Both the position numbers and the translations under genes were made by a program. A stretch of 12,036 bases of DNA, taken from NCBI GenBank assembly GCA_964196195.1, contig CAXMSE010000053.1:1-12036 (forward strand). The letters run 5' to 3'. Source of the DNA: OFTM10 sp964196195. Lineage in GTDB: Bacteria; Actinomycetota; Acidimicrobiia; Acidimicrobiales; Aldehydirespiratoraceae. Of the stretch, positions 6,869 through 12,036 are shown piece after piece. The notes beneath the pieces were generated by a model. It was not told the DNA's origin, did no database searches, and saw only the letters and a list, made by a program, of their open reading frames with translations. How positions within the stretch are numbered: the first letter of the stretch is position 1; each line of letters opens with the position of its first letter.

Positions 6869-7611
6869 CGCCTCTCCACCGGAACCATCTGCACGCCGCC
6901 GTAGCTCTGCTCTGTGGGAGCGATCTCCAGCATCGAGATATTTACCCGCCAGGGAGCGTCGACCACATACACGATGGCATCCGCGATGTCGGCCGGCGTG
7001 AGCTCCTCGATCTCCGTTCCCCTGACCGCGGCCCGCTGCTCTACGTCATCGACCGCGACATTGTAGAACTCGGTTGTGACCCGCCCGGGGTTGATCTCGC
7101 TGACGCGCACGCCCGTTCCCTGCAGATCCTGGCGAAGATCTCGGCTGAGCTTGTGGATTGCTCCCTTCGTCGCTCCATAGAGAGACGCCGACACCGGATA
7201 CAGAGCCGACACCGAGCTCATGTTGACGATGTGCCCACGACCACGCTCAATCATTCCCGGGAGAACCACCCTGATCATGTGGATCACCGCGGTGACATTG
7301 GTGTCGACGGTGCGTTCGATGTCGTCGAGGTCGGCGGCGAGCAGAGAGCCCATCGCTCGACCAAGCCCCGCGTTGTTCACGAGCACGTCGGCGGGCACTT
7401 CCTCTCCGAGCCGAGCAACGGCATCGCGATCGCGAACGTCGACAACATGACCTGTGCAGCCGGTGTCGTCGACCAATCGGGCCAGACGATCGGCCCGCCG
7501 TGCCACCGCGTGTACCTCCACCTGCCGAGCACGAAGAGCACGGACCGTCGCCTCACCAATGCCACTTGATGCACCGGTGACCAGAGCGACAGTGCCTGGT
7601 CCGACACTCAT
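6853..7611 (-). CDS. Short-chain dehydrogenase/reductase (YdfG-like classical SDR)
   Basis: A 252-residue classical SDR. The cofactor site is TGASSGIG (12-19), followed by NNAG (79-82), Asn105, Ser132, and the catalytic Tyr145-Gly-Ala-Thr-Lys149. Arg38 and Arg39 after the second strand suggest NADP(H). The INPGRVTTEFYNV segment resembles E. coli YdfG, an NADP-dependent 3-hydroxy acid dehydrogenase, so oxidation of a hydroxy acid or hydroxyacyl compound is a fair guess. The ATG at 7611 is chosen because it overlaps the acyl-CoA dehydrogenase stop by four bases (ATGA); a longer reading to 7749 would add an unrelated basic stretch and overlap that gene. It is the last gene of the minus-strand operon. 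No membrane or targeting sequence is seen. Confidence 0.92.
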   Translation of the reverse strand: MSVGPGTVALVTGASSGIGEATVRALRARQVEVHAVARRADRLARLVDDTGCTGHVVDVRDRDAVARLGEEVPADVLVNNAGLGRAMGSLLAADLDDIERTVDTNVTAVIHMIRVVLPGMIERGRGHIVNMSSVSALYPVSASLYGATKGAIHKLSRDLRQDLQGTGVRVSEINPGRVTTEFYNVAVDDVEQRAAVRGTEIEELTPADIADAIVYVVDAPWRVNISMLEIAPTEQSYGGVQMVPVERRQQDD

Positions 7612-8747
7612 CCGAGGATCTCCTTGGCGATGATCGTCTTCATGATCTCCGAGGTTCCTCCGTAGATGCGGGTGATGCGGGCATCTGCGTAGGCCGGGCC
7701 GATCGGGTACTCGCTCATGTAGCCGTAGCCGCCGAAGAGTTGGAGACACCGGTCGAGCGTTCGTCCCTGGAGTTCGGAGGCCCAGAGCTTGGCCATGGCT
7801 GCCTGGGTAGCGCCCAGGCCTCCCTCGTTGTGCTCGCGAAGGCAGTCGTTGATGAACGAGGTGGTGACCTCCACCTCGGTGGCCACCTCCGCCAGCACAA
7901 ACTTTGTGTTTTGGAAGGACGCGACCGCTTGACCGAACGCAGACCGTTCCTTGACGTAGTCCACTGTCCAGTCAAGGGCCGCTCTCGAAGCGGCCAACCC
8001 GTAGACCGCCAGAGAAAGCCTCTCCTGGGCGAGATTGAAGGCCAAATACTCGAGTCCCTTGCCCTCCTCGCCCAACAGGTTCTCCACCGGCACCCTGACA
8101 TCGGAGAAGAACAGTTCGGCGGTGTCGGCCGAGTGCTGGCCGATCTTGTCGAGGTTGCGCCCCCGCTCGAATCCATCCATGCCGCGCTCCAACACAATCA
8201 GCGACAAGCCCGCCCTGCCTTCGCCGGTGCGACACACCGTGATCACCAGATCGGAGTTGATCCCGTTGGTGATGAAGGTCTTGGCCCCGTTCACCAAATA
8301 CTCGCTGCCATCGCGCACGGCCGTGGTGGCGATCGAGGCCAGGTCTGACCCCGTACCCGGCTCGGTCATGGCAATCGCGGTGATCAACTCTCCGGATGCG
8401 ATGCCCGGCAACCAGCGACCACTCTGTTCCTCGTTGCCGTACTTGAGGAAGTAGGGAGTGGTGATGTCGTTGTGCAGCGCCAGCCCGAGACCGGCGCCGC
8501 CCAGCCCGGCACTCGCCAACTCTTCGCTGATCACCGCGTTGAACCGGAAGTCGTCCACCCCTCCCCCGCCGTACTCCTCGGGGATCGCCATCCCTGTGAA
8601 GCCGTGTCGCCCCGCTGCGGCATAGACAGACCGATCCGTTATGCCTTCGTTCTCCCATTCCTCTCGATGCGGAGCCATCTCCGCAGCGACGAAGGAGCGG
8701 AAGCTCGCTCGGAACAATTCATGGGTCTCGTCGTAGATCTCAGCCAT
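7608..8747 (-). CDS. Acyl-CoA dehydrogenase, long-chain/isovaleryl type
   Basis: A 379-residue FAD enzyme that would form the 2,3-double bond of an acyl-CoA and pass electrons to ETF. N-terminal helices, middle beta domain (AMTEPGTGSDLASI, 126-139; NGAKTFITNG, 153-162) and C-terminal domain (CLQLFGGYGYMSEYP, 334-348) are all present. At the medium-chain catalytic position the sequence reads IYGGTSEIM, with Gly363 instead of Glu. Glu242 in AQERLSL sits where long-chain and isovaleryl-CoA dehydrogenases place their base, so the enzyme should be active with branched or long chains. ATG 8747 gives the normal family start; the frame is open to 8981, but the added residues look non-native and cover the neighbouring gene. 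No Shine-Dalgarno sequence precedes it and 32 bases separate it from the zinc-ribbon gene, so it may have its own start of transcription. Its stop overlaps the SDR start. Confidence 0.93.
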   Translation of the reverse strand: MAEIYDETHELFRASFRSFVAAEMAPHREEWENEGITDRSVYAAAGRHGFTGMAIPEEYGGGGVDDFRFNAVISEELASAGLGGAGLGLALHNDITTPYFLKYGNEEQSGRWLPGIASGELITAIAMTEPGTGSDLASIATTAVRDGSEYLVNGAKTFITNGINSDLVITVCRTGEGRAGLSLIVLERGMDGFERGRNLDKIGQHSADTAELFFSDVRVPVENLLGEEGKGLEYLAFNLAQERLSLAVYGLAASRAALDWTVDYVKERSAFGQAVASFQNTKFVLAEVATEVEVTTSFINDCLREHNEGGLGATQAAMAKLWASELQGRTLDRCLQLFGGYGYMSEYPIGPAYADARITRIYGGTSEIMKTIIAKEILG

Positions 8748-8779
8748 GTCGTCAGTCTGGCGCGTGAACGGCCCGAACT

Positions 8780-9064
8780 CTAGAAGATGACTTCGGCTTC
8801 CAGGCGGCCATCGGCGGTCTCCACCACCACCATCCTCGACATGCACGGCATGCAGTAGACCTTGTCGCCGGGCCTCAACTCCCGCTTCGACCGAATCACC
8901 ACCTTGCACACGGGGCACACGACCTCGTTGGGAGCAAGAACATCGTCGACGCCTCCCCAGTAGCGGTAGAACTTGCGCCACTTCTTGGGAACCTCGTTGA
9001 ATCCCGTCTCCTCGAGCTCATAGGTGTGACGGTTCTTCGCTGCCGCGTCGCGGGCATCGCTCAT
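8780..9064 (-). CDS. Small four-cysteine zinc-ribbon-like protein coupled to the diiron pair
   Basis: A 94-residue protein of unknown family. The N-terminal half is charged and aromatic (VPKKWRKFYRYWGGVDDV, 25-42). The C-terminal half has two CxxC knuckles, Cys50-Pro-Val-Cys53 and Cys71-Met-Pro-Cys74, 17 residues apart, with RELRPGDKVY between them, typical of a zinc ribbon. Rubredoxin knuckles (CxxCG) are not matched, since Lys and Met follow the second cysteines, so zinc is more likely than a redox iron; an electron-transfer role cannot be excluded. The ATG at 9064 overlaps the stop of the second diiron gene by four bases (ATGA), so the two are probably translated together. There is no membrane segment. 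A partner, scaffold or electron donor of the diiron proteins is the natural hypothesis. Confidence 0.8.
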   Translation of the reverse strand: MSDARDAAAKNRHTYELEETGFNEVPKKWRKFYRYWGGVDDVLAPNEVVCPVCKVVIRSKRELRPGDKVYCMPCMSRMVVVETADGRLEAEVIF

Positions 9065-9846
9065 GTGAGCCCGAGTCGCTCGACGGTCTCCAGGTACTCC
9101 TGGCCCAGAAGCGGACGATCCGTAACCGGTACGTCGAGGTCGTCGAGTGCACCTTCGAAGACGTTGAGGACGATCCGGTCGAGTTGCGCCTTCACCTCTT
9201 TCAGCCGCGAACGACGCGACGGGTCGGCGGCCATGCGCCGGCCCAGATCGTTCTCACCGAAGCCAAGATGTCGCCGCTCGTCGGAAATGACACCCTGCAG
9301 CACCTCGGCAGTGACCGGATCGGCGTTTTCGGCATGGGACCTGAACACCGTGAACTCCATCGATTCCAGAATCACGTTCTGGGCGAACACGGCCGCATCC
9401 CACTCGCCCGCGTCGACCAGGTCCAGCAGGGAAGTCTTGAAGTCGAGCAGGGCAGGGTTGGCTCGCTTTTGTATCTCGGCGGCGGTGTCGACCACGCCGA
9501 GATCCGTCAGCCGGCGCAGGAACACCTCGAGGTGGCGCGCCTCGTCGACGACTTGGGTGGCCATGAACACCTTGGCGTGTTGGTTGGGTGCGAGCCGAAC
9601 CAGCCCCGATGCCCCCTCCAGAGCAGCTGTCTCCCCTACGCAGTAGTTGCACAGTGTCGTTATCAGGCGGTCGCGGCGCCTCTCGTCGAGCTCGAGGTCG
9701 GGCGTGTCGGCACTGCGGCCGTAGGGCCGATCGGCCAGATATCCCTCCACGGCGCCGAACCAGAACTCGAACGACTGCACCTCCTCGACGAAATCGTCCT
9801 CGTCGAGGAGGTGCGGGTCGAAATCCTCGTCGTCGGCTATCGCCAT
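9061..9846 (-). CDS. R2/ferritin-like diiron protein B (tandem paralogue)
   Basis: A 261-residue helical protein with a complete carboxylate-diiron ligand set: Glu72 (GETAALEG), Glu102 and His105 (DEARH), Glu161 (VILESMEF), Glu190 and His193 (DERRH). Order and spacing match R2-like oxidases. The position of the R2 radical Tyr (His+4) is Phe109. At the sites of the R2lox Tyr-Val crosslink it has Gln156 and Ala75, and there is no extra His four residues before Glu190 as in AurF. A very acidic N-terminus (residues 4-22) precedes the first helix. The gene starts one base into the stop of the first diiron gene (TGATG) and its own stop overlaps the zinc-ribbon start. An O2-activating oxygenase or desaturase acting on a lipophilic substrate is likely; the substrate is unknown. 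Confidence 0.85.
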   Translation of the reverse strand: MAIADDEDFDPHLLDEDDFVEEVQSFEFWFGAVEGYLADRPYGRSADTPDLELDERRRDRLITTLCNYCVGETAALEGASGLVRLAPNQHAKVFMATQVVDEARHLEVFLRRLTDLGVVDTAAEIQKRANPALLDFKTSLLDLVDAGEWDAAVFAQNVILESMEFTVFRSHAENADPVTAEVLQGVISDERRHLGFGENDLGRRMAADPSRRSRLKEVKAQLDRIVLNVFEGALDDLDVPVTDRPLLGQEYLETVERLGLT

Positions 9847-10715
9847 CAGACGGGGGTTTTGGGCGACTGGTACTCCAGGCCGATCCGACCGAGGCGGGTC
9901 TTGAACTCACCGAGCACGGTCTCGGCCAGGACCGCTTCCATCTGTTCTGGCGTGGCCGTGGTGAGGTTGGTTCCGTGCCATTCGGCTTCAGACGTATCGC
10001 CGTTGCTCTGCACCACATCATCGGGGGTTTCGGAAAAGGCCGAGGCGAAGGTGGCGAGCATGTGGAAGGTCATCTCCTCCTGCATGCGTTCGATTTCGGG
10101 CTTCTTCTCGGGATGTTCCTGGATCAGCGAACCGATCCTGTTCTCGCCGAAGCCGACATGGCGGCGCTCGTCGGCGATGGTGCCTCGGAGGGTGTGGGCG
10201 AACTTCGGGTTGAGTTGACGGTTGCCTGCCTCCATCATCTCGAAGACGCTGAACGCCATTCCTTCCAACACGATGTTCTGGCCAACGACCCCAGCGATAA
10301 AATCTTTGGCCTCGACCTTCTCCAACAGCACCTCGGCAAACTTCACCAGGTGGGGGTTGGCCCGGGCGGAGATCTCGTCCTCGAGCTTGTCCTTCTTGAC
10401 ACCCAGGTCGTGGAGCCGTTGGGTGAAGATCTCGACATGGCGAGCCTCATCGAGCGTCTGGGTGGCCAGGAAACGCTTGCTCGGATAGTCGGGTGCGGCA
10501 TTTACCAGGCCCGAGGATGCAGCAAGGGCGCAGCGCTCTCCAACCACGAGCTGCACCGTCGCGGTGATCGCGGCATCGCGCATGGTTTCGTTCGCGAGCA
10601 GATCTTCCGCCTCGCTCTCGTCGGCACCTCGCCCGTATACGGTGTCTTCGAGATAGCCCTGGGGACACATCTCCAGCCACCGCTGGATCGAGTATTGGGA
10701 CAAGAAATCGGCCAT
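9846..10715 (-). CDS. R2/ferritin-like diiron protein A (tandem paralogue, operon leader)
   Basis: A 289-residue helical protein, a clear paralogue of the next gene. Shared segments include DEARH, ERRH followed by GFGEN, and a helix-3 N(I/V)(V/I)LE motif. Ligands: Glu60 (VGERCALA), Glu90 and His93, Glu151 (NIVLEGMAF), Glu183 and His186, a full 4-Glu/2-His set. Phe97 replaces the R2 radical Tyr; Gln146 and Ala63 sit where R2lox has its crosslinked Tyr and Val. It differs from B by a longer C-terminal extension (about 228-289) and a different N-terminus. ATG 10715 has AGGAG six bases upstream. It is the first gene of the minus-strand operon, and its stop overlaps the start of B by one base. Two overlapping paralogues with intact sites suggest a heteromeric oxidase, though two separate homodimers are also possible. 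Confidence 0.85.
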   Translation of the reverse strand: MADFLSQYSIQRWLEMCPQGYLEDTVYGRGADESEAEDLLANETMRDAAITATVQLVVGERCALAASSGLVNAAPDYPSKRFLATQTLDEARHVEIFTQRLHDLGVKKDKLEDEISARANPHLVKFAEVLLEKVEAKDFIAGVVGQNIVLEGMAFSVFEMMEAGNRQLNPKFAHTLRGTIADERRHVGFGENRIGSLIQEHPEKKPEIERMQEEMTFHMLATFASAFSETPDDVVQSNGDTSEAEWHGTNLTTATPEQMEAVLAETVLGEFKTRLGRIGLEYQSPKTPV

Positions 10716-10801
10716 TTTGAGCTCCTGCTAGGCACCGCTTGGAACACCCTTGCCCCTTACGACGTAAGCATAAAGAGTCCAAGGTCCCGAATCAGGGCGT
10801 C
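10716..10801. promoter_or_regulatory. Divergent regulatory region with a 13-base palindrome
   Basis: This is the only real intergenic region between divergent genes in the window and should hold promoters for the minus-strand diiron operon and the plus-strand MFS gene. CTTACGACGTAAG at 10756-10768 is a palindrome with six-base arms around one central base, a possible operator. On the minus strand TATGCT (10772-10767) is a -10-like element overlapping the palindrome; no good -35 hexamer is visible. The transcript for the diiron operon would have a leader of roughly 45 bases. Confidence 0.4.
10722..10726 (-). promoter_or_regulatory. Ribosome binding site for diiron protein A
   Basis: AGGAG on the minus strand, six bases before the ATG at 10715, supports that start and shows that the diiron operon is translated from a leader rather than leaderless. 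Confidence 0.8.
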
Positions 10802-12036
10802 ATGACCGAGCCGATCTCTCCCTCGTCCACCACCAACAGCGGTCGCAGCAGGTTGGCCACTGATCGCCTCGGAGCCAACTACTTCAAGCTCTTCGCGGCC
10901 AGCACAATCTCCAACCTCGGCGATGGCATCGCCATGATCGCCTACCCCTGGCTCGCCAGCGCCCTCACCCGCAACCCTCTCCTCATCGCTTTGGTACTGG
11001 TGGTGCAGCGGCTCCCGTGGCTCCTCTTCAGCCTTCCAGCTGGGGTCATCACCGACCGCTACGATCGCCGCAGCCTCATGGTGGGAGCCAACCTGGTGCG
11101 CACCGTCCTCACGGTGTTCGTGGCTCTCGTGGTGCTCAATCGTGGCGATGTTCTGCCCGATGTCGACGTCGTCGCAGACCCGGATGCGATCATCAGCTCC
11201 AACATCGGCCTCTACCTCCTGGTGTTGGCGGCCACCCTGCTGATCGGCACCGCCGAGGTCATCTACGACAACGCGGCCCAGACCTTCATGCCGTCCATCG
11301 TGCACAGCAGCCAGTTGGAGAAGGCGAACGGTCGACTGTGGAGCGTGGAGCAGGTGGCCAACACCTTCGCCGGCCCGCCCCTCGGCGCCTTGTTGCTGGT
11401 GGTCGCGTTTTCGCTGCCCTTCTTCGTCGACGCCGCCACCTTCGGGGTCTCGGCGGTCCTTGTTGCCCTCATACCCTCGACCTCTCGGCCGAAACCAGAG
11501 GGCGCCGAAGATCGCAAGCCGTGGCGGGCCGAGCTGTCCGAGGGGTTCCGTTGGCTATGGAATCACGAACTCCTCCGACCCCTTGCGATCATCCTCGGCC
11601 TCCTCAACGGCCTGGGGATGCTCACGATGTCGATCCTGGTGCTCTACGCCCAGGAGGTGCTCCACACCAGCACCACCGAGTTCGCCCTGCTCGGCACCGG
11701 TGGCGCAATAGGCGGCATCATCGGCGGCTGGACCGCATCACAGATCAGCAGGCGGATCGGTCCCGGCCCGTCACTGTGGCTCACCCTGCTCGGAGGAGCA
11801 GCCACCACCGCGGTGATCGGGCTCACCAACTGGTGGATGCTCGCCTGGCTGATGTTCGCGATTTCCTCGATGGTCGCGGTCTTGTGGAACGTCATCACGG
11901 TGAGCCTGCGTCAGACAATCATCCCCGACCATCTCCTCGGCCGGGTCAACAGCGTCTATCGCTTTTTCGGCTGGGGAATGATGCCCATCGGGTCGATCCT
12001 CGGCGGCATCATCGTCGTGACGGGCGAAACCCTGGT
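10802..12036 (+). CDS. MFS transporter, MFS_3/EntS-like exporter, 3' partial
   Basis: The frame runs from ATG 10802 off the right edge; 411 residues are visible. After a Ser/Thr-rich cytoplasmic start, the first membrane segment begins near residue 28 (FKLFAASTISNLGDGIAMIA). The loop between segments 2 and 3 carries the MFS motif A form GVITDRYDRRSLM (81-93). DNAAQTFMPSIV (156-167) followed by LEKANGR (172-178) is typical of the MFS_3 group that includes EntS and many drug or metabolite exporters. An acidic outside loop of about 20 residues (DVLPDVDVVADPDAI, 116-130) lies between segments 3 and 4. Many more hydrophobic segments follow, up to GSILGGIIVV at the edge. No clear ribosome binding site is seen before the ATG. 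It diverges from the diiron operon and may share an operator with it; export of an operon substrate or product is possible but unproven. Confidence 0.9.
   Translation, partial: MTEPISPSSTTNSGRSRLATDRLGANYFKLFAASTISNLGDGIAMIAYPWLASALTRNPLLIALVLVVQRLPWLLFSLPAGVITDRYDRRSLMVGANLVRTVLTVFVALVVLNRGDVLPDVDVVADPDAIISSNIGLYLLVLAATLLIGTAEVIYDNAAQTFMPSIVHSSQLEKANGRLWSVEQVANTFAGPPLGALLLVVAFSLPFFVDAATFGVSAVLVALIPSTSRPKPEGAEDRKPWRAELSEGFRWLWNHELLRPLAIILGLLNGLGMLTMSILVLYAQEVLHTSTTEFALLGTGGAIGGIIGGWTASQISRRIGPGPSLWLTLLGGAATTAVIGLTNWWMLAWLMFAISSMVAVLWNVITVSLRQTIIPDHLLGRVNSVYRFFGWGMMPIGSILGGIIVVTGETL

Noticed and set aside
7611..7749. Longer N-terminus for the SDR gene.
   Set aside because: The added residues are basic and unrelated to SDRs and lie over the acyl-CoA dehydrogenase; the ATGA overlap at 7608-7611 gives the normal start.
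8748..8981. Longer N-terminus for the acyl-CoA dehydrogenase.
   Set aside because: The extension covers the zinc-ribbon gene in another frame and is not like the family; MAEIYDETHELFR at 8747 is the usual start.
9184..10805. Long plus-strand open frames (9184-10218 and 9588-10805) opposite the diiron genes.
   Set aside because: They are antisense to two genes with intact metal motifs, are rich in Arg/His/Leu as expected from the complement of high-GC coding DNA, and show no domain pattern.
10757..11305. Minus-strand open frame under the MFS gene.
   Set aside because: The plus strand encodes clear membrane segments and MFS motif A; the antisense product is a His/Gly/Glu-rich shadow.
1..12036. 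CRISPR arrays, tRNA or rRNA genes, insertion sequences, phage genes.
   Set aside because: No regularly spaced repeats, RNA-gene landmarks, transposase motifs or flanking inverted repeats were found on reading both strands.

Overview
The window is high-GC DNA with the gene content of a lipid-degrading actinobacterium. GTG starts, TGATG/ATGA/GTGA overlaps between genes, an IlvX-like TPP enzyme, an SCO6745-family protein and the DUF6285/phosphotransferase pair all fit Actinomycetota. Acidimicrobiia-type bacteria are my best guess, but this is inferred from gene content only. No rRNA, tRNA, CRISPR, insertion sequence or phage gene was seen.

Layout. At the left edge is the C-terminal part of a thiamine-diphosphate enzyme (1-1116). 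It is followed by the remnant of a small PH-like gene broken by a shift at a run of six C (about 1124-1397). A compact plus-strand run (1474-6868) then holds seven genes: alpha/beta hydrolase, AhpD-like peroxidase-related protein, SCO6745-family protein, crotonase-fold protein, DUF6285 protein, APH-like phosphotransferase, and a membrane-anchored alpha/beta hydrolase. Gaps are short or absent, so it reads as one operon, probably started by a leaderless promoter just before 1474.

The right half is a minus-strand operon read from 10715 down to 6853: two tandem R2/ferritin-like diiron proteins, a four-cysteine zinc-ribbon protein, an acyl-CoA dehydrogenase of the long-chain/isovaleryl type, and a classical SDR. 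Three of its four junctions overlap (1, 4 and 4 bases) and the fourth has a 32-base gap. It converges on the plus-strand operon with a 16-base tail-to-tail overlap. A divergent 86-base region with a 13-base palindrome separates it from an MFS exporter (10802 to the right edge, incomplete).

How they may work together (inference). The enzymes fit uptake or export plus oxidative breakdown of an acyl or other lipophilic substrate. The hydrolases would release the acid. The diiron pair would carry out an O2-dependent oxidation. The acyl-CoA dehydrogenase, crotonase and SDR resemble beta-oxidation steps, and the APH-like kinase recalls the kinase domain of ACAD10/ACAD11. The most unusual part is the paired diiron proteins with their translationally coupled zinc-ribbon partner. 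Both keep a complete 4-Glu/2-His ligand set but lack the residues that define R2lox, class I R2 and AurF-type enzymes.
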